Positions 8,901 to 17,893 of a DNA stretch of 64,000 nucleotides are shown here, one piece after another. Position 1 is the first letter of the stretch, and every line of letters begins with the position of its first letter. The stretch comes from Bryobacterales bacterium. GTDB taxonomy: Bacteria; Acidobacteriota; Terriglobia; Bryobacterales; Bryobacteraceae. The stretch covers positions 434,001-498,000 of the forward strand of contig JADJWL010000004.1 of the NCBI GenBank assembly GCA_016716385.1, read 5' to 3'. The position numbers and the translations under genes are program-made. The notes under the pieces are model-generated. The model was not told where the DNA came from. It saw nothing but the letters and a program-made list of their open reading frames with translations, and made no database searches.

Positions 8901-11512
8901 AGAGTCTTGGCGACCAGGCCCGTCCAGCCCGTCTGGTGGCTGGCGCCGAGACCCGCGCCGTTGTCGCCATTGAAATACTCGTAGAACAGCACCAGGTCCC
9001 GCCAGTGCGGATCGTCGCGGAAGAGCGTGTTGCTTCCGTTTACGGGGCGGCGGCCATCCGGTTCCCGCAGGAAAATGTGGTTCAGACGTCGTGACAGGCA
9101 CGCCGCCACCTCCCATAGCGTCATCCGGGCGCCGCTTCCCACCGGGCACTCCACCAGGAACGCATCGCCAGTGAAGTGATGGTACTTCTGCAGCGACTCG
9201 ACGAGCAGGAAGTTGATTGGAAACCAGATCGGTCCCCGCCAGTTGGAGTTGCCGCCAAACAGACCGCTCGATGACTCGGCCGGCTCGTAGGTCACGGTGT
9301 ATTCGTGACCGTTCACCGGGAGCCGGAACGGGTGCTTGAGGTGATGCCGGCTCAGCGACCGGATGCCGTACGGCGAAAGGAACTCGCCCTCATCCAGCAT
9401 GTACTTCAGCACGCGCGGGAGCCGCTTCAAGTTCACCGCCGACAGCAGCCGCCGGACCCCGTGCGGGGTCTCCTGCTCGTCGATGTGCTGGCGTAGCTCG
9501 CCATTGTTGTTGAGAAACCACTCCATACGCCGCTTGAACCCCGGCAGTTGGTTGACGATCTCGGGTTCCAGCGTTTCCACGGCGCAAAGCGCGATCAACC
9601 CGACCAGCGAGCGGATGCGCATCGGGACGCGCGTTCCGTCGGGCAGGTTGAGCAGGTCGTAATAGAAGCCGTCCTCCTCGTCCCACAGGCTCCGGTCGCC
9701 CCCGCCCAGATGGTTCATCGCATGCGTGATGTGGACGAAGTGCTCGAGGAACTTGCTCGCCACATCCTCGTAGGCCGGGTTTGTCCTGGCAAGTTCGAGC
9801 GCCATGGCGAGCATGTTCAGCGTGTACATCGCCATCCAACTTGTGCCGTCGGACTGCTCGAGAAACCCGCCGGTCGGCAGCGGCTTGCTGCGGTCGAAAA
9901 TGCCGATGTTGTCCAGCCCCAGGAATCCGCCCTGGAACAGGTTGTTCCCCTCGTGATCCTTCCGGTTGACCCACCAGGTGAAGTTCAGAAGCAGCTTGTG
10001 GAACATCCGTTCCAGGAAGGCTGTATCTCCCTGTCCGCAACGCTTCCGGTCGATCTTGTACACCCGCCAGACGGCCCATGCGTGGACCGGCGGATTCACG
10101 TCCTCAAACGCCCATTCATAGGCCGGGATTTGCCCGTTCGGGTGCATGTACCATTCGCGCAACATGAGCACGAGTTGCTCCTTGGCGAAGTCCGGATCGA
10201 CGAGCGCCAGCGGGATGCAATGGAAGGCCAGATCCCAGACCGCGTACCACGGATACTCCCACTTGTCCGGCATCGAGATCACGTCAGAGTTGTAGAGATG
10301 GGTCCATTCGTGATTCCGCCCCTTCATTCGCTCGGGCGGAGGCGGCGGCTGCCCGGGATCGCCCCGCAGCCACGTCCGAACGTCGTAGTAGTAATACTGC
10401 TTGGTCCAGAGCATGCCGGCGAAGGCCTGGCGCTGCACGTTGCAGGCGTCGGAAGTACAATCGCCACTCAGCAAAGGCGCGTAGAACTCGTCTGCTTCCG
10501 CGATTCGTTCATTGAATATGGTATCCACCTCGCCGGCCGGTTGCTCCTGATCGGTCAGGCGGAGCCACACCGTCCGGCTTTCCCCCGGTTCGAGGTCTAC
10601 CGTATACCGCGCGGCCGCCTTCGTGCCCTCGTGGGCCGGATTCACCGCCTCCGTGCGGCCGTGGACGATGTATTCGTGGAATGCGTCCTTCACGTGGGGA
10701 GCGCGATTCGGCGTGCCGAACAGCCGCTCGAAGTTCGTGGCGTTCTCGGTAAACAGAATCTCATCCGCGCCGTAGCAGAACAGACTGCGCGGGCCGAAGT
10801 AGATGCCTTCCAGGGCAATCCGCTCGTGATCCGTCCGCCGGAGGTGCGGCTTGGGTCTGCCCGGGGCCCAGGACCAGGTGTCCCGGAACCAGACGGTGGG
10901 CAGCAGGTCGAGCCGGGCGCGCTCAGGTCCCCGGTTAACCGCGGTGATCCGGATAGCGATGTCTTCCGGAGTGGATTTCGCATACTCCACGAACACATCG
11001 AAGTAGCGTCTGCCTTCGAAGACGCCGGTGTCGAGCAGTTCGAACTCCGGGTCGCGCCTCCCGCGGCGGCCGTTCTCTGCGGCGAGTTCGTGATAGGGAA
11101 ATTCCGCTTGCGGGTACTTGTAGAGATATTTCATGTACGAGTGGGTGGGCGTCGAATCGAGGTAGAAGTAGAGTTCCTTGACGTCTTCGGCCCGGTTGCC
11201 TTCGTTGCCCGTGAGGCCGAACAGGCGTTCCTTGAGGATCGGATCGTGGCCATTCCATAGGGCGAGCGCGAAGCAGATGTTCTGGTGGCGGTCACAGATG
11301 CCCGCCAGGCCGTCCTCGCCCCACCTGTAGACGCGAGACCGGGCATGGTCGTGCGGGAAGTACTCCCAGGCGGTGCCGTGGGCGCTGTAGTCCTCGCGGA
11401 CGGTCGACCAGGCGCGTTCGCTCAGATACGGTCCCCAGCGCTTCCAGTGCGCGTCCCGGCGCCTCGCCTCGGCCAGACGCTGGTGCTCGCGGCTCATTCC
11501 GTGATCGCTCAT
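8882..11512 (-). CDS. GH63-type (MGH1-like) glucosidase
   Basis: About 876 residues with no signal peptide. Motifs typical of the bacterial glucosidases that share the (alpha/alpha)6 barrel of GH63 are EWTHLYNSDVISMPDKWEYP, WYAVWDLAFHCIPLALVDPD, AYEWAFEDVNPPVHAWA, FLEQSDGTSWMA and NSNWRGPIWFPINFL. These place acidic catalytic candidates in VWDLAF and in the later barrel helices. It probably hydrolyses a glucosyl or glucosylglycerate-type glycoside in the cytoplasm. I chose ATG 11512 (MSDHGMSREHQ) over the longer frame because a TGCTATAAG -10-like element ends seven bases before it; ATG 11497 is another candidate. Divergent from the ECF sigma gene. Confidence 0.85.
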   Translation of the reverse strand: MSDHGMSREHQRLAEARRRDAHWKRWGPYLSERAWSTVREDYSAHGTAWEYFPHDHARSRVYRWGEDGLAGICDRHQNICFALALWNGHDPILKERLFGLTGNEGNRAEDVKELYFYLDSTPTHSYMKYLYKYPQAEFPYHELAAENGRRGRRDPEFELLDTGVFEGRRYFDVFVEYAKSTPEDIAIRITAVNRGPERARLDLLPTVWFRDTWSWAPGRPKPHLRRTDHERIALEGIYFGPRSLFCYGADEILFTENATNFERLFGTPNRAPHVKDAFHEYIVHGRTEAVNPAHEGTKAAARYTVDLEPGESRTVWLRLTDQEQPAGEVDTIFNERIAEADEFYAPLLSGDCTSDACNVQRQAFAGMLWTKQYYYYDVRTWLRGDPGQPPPPPERMKGRNHEWTHLYNSDVISMPDKWEYPWYAVWDLAFHCIPLALVDPDFAKEQLVLMLREWYMHPNGQIPAYEWAFEDVNPPVHAWAVWRVYKIDRKRCGQGDTAFLERMFHKLLLNFTWWVNRKDHEGNNLFQGGFLGLDNIGIFDRSKPLPTGGFLEQSDGTSWMAMYTLNMLAMALELARTNPAYEDVASKFLEHFVHITHAMNHLGGGDRSLWDEEDGFYYDLLNLPDGTRVPMRIRSLVGLIALCAVETLEPEIVNQLPGFKRRMEWFLNNNGELRQHIDEQETPHGVRRLLSAVNLKRLPRVLKYMLDEGEFLSPYGIRSLSRHHLKHPFRLPVNGHEYTVTYEPAESSSGLFGGNSNWRGPIWFPINFLLVESLQKYHHFTGDAFLVECPVGSGARMTLWEVAACLSRRLNHIFLREPDGRRPVNGSNTLFRDDPHWRDLVLFYEYFNGDNGAGLGASHQTGWTGLVAKTLQQSGE

Positions 11513-11519
11513 TCCAAGA

Positions 11520-11528
11520 CTTATAGCA
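11520..11528 (-). promoter_or_regulatory. extended -10 element (TGCTATAAG) for the glucosidase gene
   Basis: On the minus strand TGCTATAAG ends at base 11520, seven bases before ATG 11512. No Shine-Dalgarno sequence precedes that ATG. If transcription starts at the usual distance, the mRNA would begin at or next to the start codon (leaderless). No clear -35 is visible. Confidence 0.4.
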
Positions 11529-11579
11529 GATCCGCTGTTTGGAAGAGTTACAGGGGCCATGGCATCATGAATCGTCCGC

Positions 11580-12203
11580 ATGGCGCCAGGCGATGAGATC
11601 GAGTTAATTGGCAGAGCTCGGGCCGGGGAGCAGGCGGCACAGGACCGGCTCTACCGCGAGTTCTTTGCGGAAAGCCGTTCCATCCGGTCCCTACTGAACC
11701 GCGAGATCTCCGAACCGGCCGACCGGGAGGACGTCCTGCATGACGCCTTCCTGTCCCTGCTGCGCTCCGGAGCGGAATTCCGTGGGGACGCGCGTTTGGG
11801 GACGTTCGTCTACCGCGTCGTCCAGATCGCGATCCTCCAGAAGCGCCGCTCGGACCGGGCCCGGCGGGAGCACCAGATGGTCCGGCTCACGTACGACTTC
11901 CAGGGTGAGGAACGCGAACGCGAGCTGGCTGTGGAGGATTACCACTACGAGCAGACCGATGCCGATGCCACGGCCCGTAAGTTGTACGAACTGGTCCCGG
12001 AGCCGCTCCGGACGGCGATCCGGCTGCGGGTGAGCGAGGAGTTGAGCTACGAGGAGATCGCGGTGCGGACCGCTGCTCCGATCAACACCGTGTCGACGCG
12101 AATCTTCAAGGCCCGCAGCCTATTATCCCGTCTGCTGAACGGGGACATGCTGAACGGGGACAGACCCGTTTCTGGCGGGAAGAAAGGGGGGGCGTTCGCG
12201 TGA
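11580..12203 (+). CDS. ECF-type RNA polymerase sigma factor
   Basis: 207 residues. Sigma region 2 lies at about 20-95 (REDVLHDAFLSLLRSG, then LGTFVYRVVQIAILQKRR) and region 4 at about 133-186 (LSYEEIAVRTAAPINTVSTR, FKARSLL). It directs RNA polymerase to a dedicated promoter set and is presumably held inactive by the membrane anti-sigma factor encoded by the overlapping next gene. The C-terminal tail after residue 186 (LNGDMLNGDRPVSGG) is odd: it is encoded by a DNA direct repeat of CTGAACGGGGACA that includes one of the dispersed GGGACAGACCC motifs. The tail therefore looks added by a repeat rather than conserved. Confidence 0.88.
   Translation: MAPGDEIELIGRARAGEQAAQDRLYREFFAESRSIRSLLNREISEPADREDVLHDAFLSLLRSGAEFRGDARLGTFVYRVVQIAILQKRRSDRARREHQMVRLTYDFQGEERERELAVEDYHYEQTDADATARKLYELVPEPLRTAIRLRVSEELSYEEIAVRTAAPINTVSTRIFKARSLLSRLLNGDMLNGDRPVSGGKKGGAFA
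12134..12174 (+). repeat. short direct repeat creating the sigma factor C-terminal tail
   Basis: CTGAACGGGGACA occurs twice, 16 bases apart (from 12136 and 12152). The second copy merges into GGGACAGACCCGTTT. The region is coding and translates to LLNGDMLNGDRPVS. It resembles a small palindromic/REP-like insertion that stayed in frame. Confidence 0.55.
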
Positions 12204-13105
12204 CTAACCTGAAGATGGAGTGTACCGACCCGGCGGTCTACCCGCCGGATCCCGAGGTCCGGGAAGAGTGGCTGTGGCGCCATTCGCTTGGGGAAGAGTT
12301 CCCCGCGACGGAGGCAATCCGGGCGCACCAGCGATCATGCGCCGTCTGCCGCTCCGAAATGGATCAGATCGGGCGTGTCGCCGGCGCCCTGAAGGGGGGG
12401 CCAGGGCCCCGCATCCTCGCCGTCTGCCCTCCGCCAGAGCGCTTGTCTGAGTACGCCGCCGGGATTTCATCCGACCCCCGGCTAGCCCGCCACATCGGGG
12501 TCTGTCCCCTTTGCCGGGACGAGGTCGCGTGGCTGCGCTCGACGTCAGAACCTCGTGTGCTCCCGTTCCCTTCGCGCCGTGCCTGGCTGCTCGGCGCTGT
12601 GGCCGCAGCCGCGTTGCTGGCCCTCGTCCCAACTGTTCTGCACCAGCCCGAACCGGGTCTGTCCCTGTTTACCGACCTCGTTCAACCTATTGCACTCGAA
12701 CGGAAAGCAATCCTCGACGACGTCAGGAACCCGATCCTGAACCCGTTCGCCGAAGCCGCCCTCTCGGCGCTCGAACAAGGCAATGCCATGGCGGCGGAGT
12801 CGGAGGCACAACGCCTGCTCGCTGCCGCTCCGGACAATCCCGGTGGCTTGACTTTGCTGGGGCTGGCGCGTCAGAAGCGTGGCGATATCCAAGGTGCCTA
12901 TAGGATCGTGCTGCGCGCGGAGGAGGTCCGTCCCGCTTCCGAGTTCCGCTGCTGGGTCTTGTTGCAGCTCGCGCTAGCCACCGGTGACGTCGAGTCGATC
13001 CGGCGGGAGTGCCGCCATCTCCAGTTCCACGAAACCCACCGCGAACGTGCGATCGAATTGATGGAGGAAGTCGAAGAGCGCCTCGCCGGGCGCGCCCGAG
13101 TGTAG
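12200..13105 (+). CDS. membrane anti-sigma factor with two zinc-finger motifs and a TPR-like periplasmic region
   Basis: 301 residues from a GTG that overlaps the sigma factor stop (GTGA). The cytoplasmic part carries two H-x3-C-x2-C motifs, His43-Cys47-Cys50 and His98-Cys102-Cys105, where zinc anti-sigma (ZAS) domains normally have one. A single membrane helix spans about 127-147. The outside part (about 170-295) has helical pairs resembling TPRs (AALSALEQGNAMAAESEAQR, NPGGLTLLGLARQKRGDIQG). Coupling to the sigma gene supports its role. Release could be triggered by proteolysis or redox change at the cysteines. Two GGGTCTGTCCC motifs lie in this gene, one of them encoding part of the second zinc motif. 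Confidence 0.8.
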   Translation: MTNLKMECTDPAVYPPDPEVREEWLWRHSLGEEFPATEAIRAHQRSCAVCRSEMDQIGRVAGALKGGPGPRILAVCPPPERLSEYAAGISSDPRLARHIGVCPLCRDEVAWLRSTSEPRVLPFPSRRAWLLGAVAAAALLALVPTVLHQPEPGLSLFTDLVQPIALERKAILDDVRNPILNPFAEAALSALEQGNAMAAESEAQRLLAAAPDNPGGLTLLGLARQKRGDIQGAYRIVLRAEEVRPASEFRCWVLLQLALATGDVESIRRECRHLQFHETHRERAIELMEEVEERLAGRARV

Positions 13106-13108
13106 CTG

Positions 13109-14476
13109 TTACGCCAGAATCCCCTTGATGACCTCGCCGTGCACGTCGGTCAGCCGCATCTGCCGGCCGCTGAACCGGAATGTCAGTTGTGTGTGGTCGA
13201 GTCCCAGCAGGTGCAGCATCGTGGCGTGCAGATCGTGGATGTGGACCTTGTTCTCCACCGCGAAGTAGCCGAACTCGTCCGTCGCCCCGTAGACGGTCCC
13301 GCCGCGAACGCCTCCACCGGCCAGGACCATAGTGAAACCAAATGGGTTATGATCCCGCCCGTCCTTCCCCTGAGACATCGGTGTGCGGCCGAACTCCGCC
13401 CCCCAGACGACCAGCGTTGTATCCAGCAACCCGCGCGCCTTCAAATCCTTGATCAGAGCTGCGACGGGCTGGTCGGTCGCCCGCGCATTCTTCGTGTGGC
13501 CATCGAGCAGCCGGCCATGCTGGTCCCACCGGTCGACTCCTGGGATCTTCGGCGTCAGGCACTCCACGAAACGGACGCCGCGCTCGACGAGCCGCCGCGC
13601 CAGCAGGCACTGCCGGCCGAAGTCGGCCGTCGCCGGGTCGGAGACCCCATAGAGGTCGAGCGTCGCCTTCGACTCGCTTCCAAGATCGGTCAGCTCCGGC
13701 ACCGCGCTCTGCATGCGCCAGGCCAGTTCGTAGTTGGCGATGGTCGCCTCAATCTCACTGACCGCGCCGAGACGGTCGAGAACGCCCCGGTTCAGCCGCT
13801 GGACCAAGTCGAGCTTCGTCCGCTGGATCTCCCGCGAAGGCTCGCGCGACTCTGCGTTGGCGATGGGCTGAGCCCCGCGGCGGAAGAGCGTGCCCTGAAA
13901 CGCCGCCGGCAGGAAGCCGCAGCCGAAGTTGTCCATGCCGCCCGCCGGAATCAGTCCGCTATCCAGCACCACGAATCCAGGCAGGTTCTCCGACTCGCTG
14001 CCCAGACCGTAGGTGATCCAGGCGCCCATGCTGGGCCGCCCCTGCTGTGCGAAGCCGGTGTGCAGCAGGTAGTTCGCAGCCGTGTGCTCGGAGTTGTCTG
14101 ACGTCATGGAACGGATCACGGCAAATTCGTCCGCGCAGGTGGCCATGTGCGGCAGCAGGTCGCTTACCTCGATGCCGCTCTGTCCCCGTTTGTGGAACTC
14201 CCAGGGCGACGCCATCAGGTTGCCGTTATCGTTGAACTGCGTCGGTGGCGCGTCCATCGGCAGCGGTTTGCCGTGATCGCGCTCGAGCCGCGGCTTCGGG
14301 TCGAACGTGTCGATCTGGCTGGGTCCTCCGTCCATGTAGAGGAAGATCATGGACTTGGCCTTGGCCGGGAAGTGCGTTTTGCGCTGCGCTGCAAGCGCGG
14401 TCAACGCCATCCCGCCAAAGCCGGCGGCGGCCCGGCATAGGAGCACGCGGCGGGACAGGTAGCGCCTACCGGACAT
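13109..14476 (-). CDS. DUF1501 family exported protein (Tat-type leader)
   Basis: 455 residues beginning MSGRRYLSRRVLLCRAAAGF, an arginine-rich leader with a hydrophobic stretch that suggests Tat or Sec export. DUF1501 signatures include FLYMDGGPSQIDTFDPKP, ENLPGFVVLDSG, ECLTPKIPGVDRWDQHG and VVWGAEFGRTPMSQ followed by GRDHNPFGFT. The family has an alkaline-phosphatase/sulfatase-like fold but no established reaction. It is nearly always paired with a PSD1 cytochrome protein, as here: its start overlaps the end of the upstream PSD1 gene by 11 bases, so both are made from one mRNA. Confidence 0.92.
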   Translation of the reverse strand: MSGRRYLSRRVLLCRAAAGFGGMALTALAAQRKTHFPAKAKSMIFLYMDGGPSQIDTFDPKPRLERDHGKPLPMDAPPTQFNDNGNLMASPWEFHKRGQSGIEVSDLLPHMATCADEFAVIRSMTSDNSEHTAANYLLHTGFAQQGRPSMGAWITYGLGSESENLPGFVVLDSGLIPAGGMDNFGCGFLPAAFQGTLFRRGAQPIANAESREPSREIQRTKLDLVQRLNRGVLDRLGAVSEIEATIANYELAWRMQSAVPELTDLGSESKATLDLYGVSDPATADFGRQCLLARRLVERGVRFVECLTPKIPGVDRWDQHGRLLDGHTKNARATDQPVAALIKDLKARGLLDTTLVVWGAEFGRTPMSQGKDGRDHNPFGFTMVLAGGGVRGGTVYGATDEFGYFAVENKVHIHDLHATMLHLLGLDHTQLTFRFSGRQMRLTDVHGEVIKGILA

Positions 14477-17132
14477 AAAGGAACTCCGCGGTATTGAGCA
14501 GCGCGTGCGCGTATTCAGTCCACGCCTGCGGGTCGTCGAGTCCGGCGGCGTGCATCCGCCCGAGGAACGCCGCAGCCTCCCGCTGCTCGTCGCTTTCTGG
14601 CGGCCTGCCGAATGCCTCTTCGTACATCTGGCGCACGCGGTCCTCCGGCTCGGCGGTCAGACGGCTGGCCCAGCGACTTGCCATCAGGCGGACGAAGCCG
14701 CTGTTCATGAAATACAGCGCCTGGGACGACACGGTCGACATGTTCCGCCGGCCGATTGTCGTGATGGGCTGCGGGTAGTCGAACGTCAGAAACATATCGG
14801 TGAGGAAGTTGCGCCGGACCTGGAGATAGATGCTGCGGCGGTTGGCGCCGTCGAGCGGCCCGGATACCGGCTTGCCGCGCGGGTCGCTGTCCATGAACGG
14901 GCTCACGTACGGAGGAACGCTTGGGCCGAATTGCGTGCGGTCGAGCGTGCCGGCGACTGCCAGCAGATTGTCCCGCAGGGCCTCCGCTTCCAGGCGGCGC
15001 ACTGGGAAATGATGCAACAGTGCGTTGCGCGGATCCGTTTCGGCGGCTCGCGGGTCGGCGGTGCTGGCCATCCGGTACAGCCGGGAGCGCAGGATCTCGC
15101 GCTGGAGCGCCTTGAGCGACCAGCCATTCGCGATCAGCCGTGTAGCGAGGAGATCAAGCAGTTCCGGGTGGGAGGGACGGTCCCCGGTGACTCCGAAATT
15201 GTCCGTGCTTGCGACGAGCCCCGTGCCGAACAGGTAGTGCCAAACGCGGTTGGCGGCCACTCGGGCCACCAGCGGTTCTGCGTCGTCAAAAAGGCGTTCG
15301 AGCAGTTCCCGGCGTCCACTTCCCGCCCCGGGCGGCGGCTGATCGACGCCGCTGAAGACGGTGAGGAACCGGCGCGGGACAATCGCTCCCGGGTTGTGCG
15401 GGTTCCCCCGGATCAGAACGGGGACATTCCTCGGTTCGTCCTCGACTGTAGTGAGCGCAAATTCGGTTTCTGCCGGAATTTGCGCTTCCAGTGCCCGGCG
15501 TTGCGCGAGGCCGGCTTCAGAAAGCAGACGCCACCGCTCTTCTGGCTGCGGTCCGGACCAGGGCGGCGGTTCCTTCCTGTCGGAAAAGACAACCTGATCG
15601 ACCGCGATGCCGCCCTGCGGATTCAGATCGGAGATTTCGAGGTACGCCCAGTTGCCTTGGCCCATGCGGGCATCGATCGTCATCCAGCGCATCGCGCCCG
15701 GCGCTTCCAGGGTCCGTCCCCGACTTGTGTACTCGTCCGCGAACAGGCGGACACGGCCTCCGCGGCCCCCCATTCGTACGTGAATGTAGCGTTCCCGGAT
15801 GCGGAACTGCGGCGAGATCAGGATCCCCTGGAGGCGCGCCGACAGCCGTGCCGAGTCGGCGAGACCACCCTGAGGTTCGCTTTCGAATGCAAGGCCTGTC
15901 CCCTTCCAGCCCTCCTTGCCGTTCAAGAAGCTGGTGAAGGACCGGTATCCGGGTGCGCCTTCGGGTGGTGTTCCGGGTCGGGCTGTTCCCCCATCCAGGT
16001 GGCGGATTTGGGCCAGGATCGGGCCGACCCCCTCGTTCAACGCCGTCTGCCGCGGCCGGACACTCCGGAATATCCCGGCCAAGGCGTAATAGTCGGAAGC
16101 CGGAATCGGATCGAACTTGTGGTCATGGCAGCGGGCGCAGGCTACGGTCAGCCCAAGCACTGCCTTCCCGAACACGTCGATCTGGTTGTCGACCCGGTCT
16201 ACCAGCGCCTGATCGGAATCGACCGGAGTGTTGATGACTTCGCCCAGCCACGGGAACGCACTCAGAATGAGAGCGTCCGGCTCCTGCGGCGTCAGATCGC
16301 CCGCTAACTGCAAGCGGACGAAGCGATTATAGGGTGTGTCCCGGTTGAACGCGCGGATGACGGCGTCGCGATACCGCCAGGCGTTGGGTTTGTCAACGTC
16401 GAATTCATGCCCGTCCGTTTCGGCGAAACGAACGAGGTCAAGCCAGTGGCGGGCCCATCGTTCGCCATAGTGGGGCGAGGCGAGAAGCCGGTCGATCACC
16501 CGCTCCCAGGCATCGGGCGCCGGATCGCCTACGAATGCGTCAACTTCCTCGGGTGTGGGAGGCAGGCCGGTGAGAGCAAAGGTCGCCCGGCGCAGCAGAG
16601 TCCTGCGGTCTGCTTCTGCCGAGGGCGAAAGCCCCTTCTCTGTGAGCTTGGCCAGCCAGTGCGTCTCAAATGCCCCGGCTGGCGGCCGAAGCGGACGGAA
16701 CGCCCAATGCCTGCGGGCGCGCTCCCAGTCGATGCCGCGGGCACTGTGTTGCGGTTGGGAGTCCTCGCGGGGGTCGGGCGCCCCAAGAGCGATCCATTCC
16801 TCGAGTGCGGCGATCTCCGCGTCGGGCAGCTTGGCTTTGGGCGGCATCTGGAGGCGTGGGTCGCCGTAGCGGATGGCGCGGATCAGGCGGCTGGCGGAAG
16901 GGTCTCCCGGAACAAGCGCTGGTCCCGAGTCACCGCCGCGCGCGAGCCCGGCCTTCGTGCCCAACCGCAGACCGCCGCGCGGTTCCTTTACGGCAGGTCC
17001 GTGGCACGCAAAACACCTTGTCGCCAATACGGGACGGACCCGCTTCTCAAAGAACTCGGCGCCTGCTGGGTCAGCCCATGCGGGCAGCGCAGCTAACAGA
17101 AGAAACAGGAGCCCCGGCCGCATACCGGGCAT
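14466..17132 (-). CDS. PSD1 protein: planctomycete-type cytochrome c, DUF1549 and DUF1553 domains
   Basis: 888 residues with a signal peptide (about 5-20, ending AWA). A haem c site CFACH lies at 40-44 within the planctomycete cytochrome domain. A DUF1549 domain follows (YGERWARHWLDLVRFAETDG, then TVACARCHDHKFDPI with a second CxxCH). After a carbohydrate-binding-like beta region comes DUF1553 in the C-terminal third (NRVWHYLFGTGLV, TIGRRNMSTVSSQALYFMN). The family is linked to polysaccharide degradation at the cell envelope, but its reaction is unproven. The gene is cotranscribed with the DUF1501 gene. Two GGGTCCGTCCC-type motifs lie in it (15710-15720 and 17031-17041). Confidence 0.92.
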   Translation of the reverse strand: MPGMRPGLLFLLLAALPAWADPAGAEFFEKRVRPVLATRCFACHGPAVKEPRGGLRLGTKAGLARGGDSGPALVPGDPSASRLIRAIRYGDPRLQMPPKAKLPDAEIAALEEWIALGAPDPREDSQPQHSARGIDWERARRHWAFRPLRPPAGAFETHWLAKLTEKGLSPSAEADRRTLLRRATFALTGLPPTPEEVDAFVGDPAPDAWERVIDRLLASPHYGERWARHWLDLVRFAETDGHEFDVDKPNAWRYRDAVIRAFNRDTPYNRFVRLQLAGDLTPQEPDALILSAFPWLGEVINTPVDSDQALVDRVDNQIDVFGKAVLGLTVACARCHDHKFDPIPASDYYALAGIFRSVRPRQTALNEGVGPILAQIRHLDGGTARPGTPPEGAPGYRSFTSFLNGKEGWKGTGLAFESEPQGGLADSARLSARLQGILISPQFRIRERYIHVRMGGRGGRVRLFADEYTSRGRTLEAPGAMRWMTIDARMGQGNWAYLEISDLNPQGGIAVDQVVFSDRKEPPPWSGPQPEERWRLLSEAGLAQRRALEAQIPAETEFALTTVEDEPRNVPVLIRGNPHNPGAIVPRRFLTVFSGVDQPPPGAGSGRRELLERLFDDAEPLVARVAANRVWHYLFGTGLVASTDNFGVTGDRPSHPELLDLLATRLIANGWSLKALQREILRSRLYRMASTADPRAAETDPRNALLHHFPVRRLEAEALRDNLLAVAGTLDRTQFGPSVPPYVSPFMDSDPRGKPVSGPLDGANRRSIYLQVRRNFLTDMFLTFDYPQPITTIGRRNMSTVSSQALYFMNSGFVRLMASRWASRLTAEPEDRVRQMYEEAFGRPPESDEQREAAAFLGRMHAAGLDDPQAWTEYAHALLNTAEFLYVR

Positions 17133-17138
17133 TGTACT

Positions 17139-17813
17139 CTAGCCTGCGGCCAGGACGTATCTGGCCACGGGGAACGGGCCGTGCCGGACTTGCTGCTCGC
17201 GTAGCCACTCCATGGTCCCGCAAGGCCGTGAACTCCTGATAGCGAGTCGAATGGCGCGTTCGACGAGGGCGAATTGCTCCTGCCTGGTCGGCCCCAGGAA
17301 CTCGCGCCAGCGGTCGCGTCCGAAGAGGCGGTCCCAGTCCTGGAGATCGAGGGCGATGTCTTCATCGGGGATACCGGCCAGACGCTGGCGTGCGGATGAG
17401 AACTCCCATTCCTCGGGCTTGCCCCGGAAGCCGGCCCGCATGGGGTTGGCTTCCACGTACCGCACTGCGGTCCAGAAGTGGTTCCAATCCAAGGGACTGG
17501 AGAAGTACCGGTTCTGGAACAGGTGTCCGGTCCGGCCGTAGCGCCGGTTGTAATACATGGCCCAGGCGGTATGAAGACGCTGGAAGAACTTGCCGAGGGC
17601 CTCCTTACTCGGTGGGGTGAGGATCCAGTGCATGTGGTTGTCCATCAGGCAGAACGCATGCACCCTGATGTTGTACTCGATGGCGAGTTTACCAAATCGT
17701 TTCAAATACTTCCGCTTGTCGTAGCCATCGCGGAAGAGGCGTCCGCGATCGACCCCGCGCGCCACGACATGGTGCGCGGTATCGGGGAACACGGTTCTGG
17801 CGGTACGGGGCAT
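17139..17813 (-). mobile_element. REP-associated tyrosine transposase (RAYT, Y1/IS200-like domain)
   Basis: A coding region of 224 residues starting MPRTARTVFPDTAHHVVARG, the standard RAYT opening. The HUH-type metal motif is His60-Met-His62 in LMDNHMHWIL. The catalytic Tyr candidate is in AWAMYYNRRYGRTGHLF (about 86-91), followed by FQNRYFSSPLD and VEANPMRAG. RAYTs are single-copy domesticated transposases that act on short palindromic (REP) sequences instead of their own ends. The frame extends to a TTG at 17861, but the conserved start is the ATG at 17813. The gene appears intact. A perfect inverted repeat lies 58 bases beyond its 5' end, and many copies of a shared 11-mer lie within 6 kb on either side. 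Confidence 0.88.
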
Positions 17814-17870
17814 CTCTACAGGAGAGGTCGCCTCCCGCGCCAAAAAATCTCGCCCTCCCAAGTATTTTTT

Positions 17871-17893
17871 TGAACCGGGACGGACCCGGTTCA
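17871..17893. repeat. perfect inverted repeat next to the RAYT gene
   Basis: TGAACCGGG and its exact reverse complement CCCGGTTCA, separated by five bases, with seven T residues at its left side on the plus strand. The core contains GGGACGGACCC (17877-17887), one of the dispersed motifs. The right arm includes the TGA stop of the minus-strand MBL gene. The T run lies on the wrong side for an intrinsic terminator of that gene. A REP-like substrate of the neighbouring transposase is the better reading. Confidence 0.6.

Noticed and set aside
17865..17893. Hairpin plus T-run as an intrinsic terminator of the MBL gene
   Set aside because: On the strand transcribed for that gene the hairpin is followed by A residues, not T, so it cannot act as a standard terminator there.
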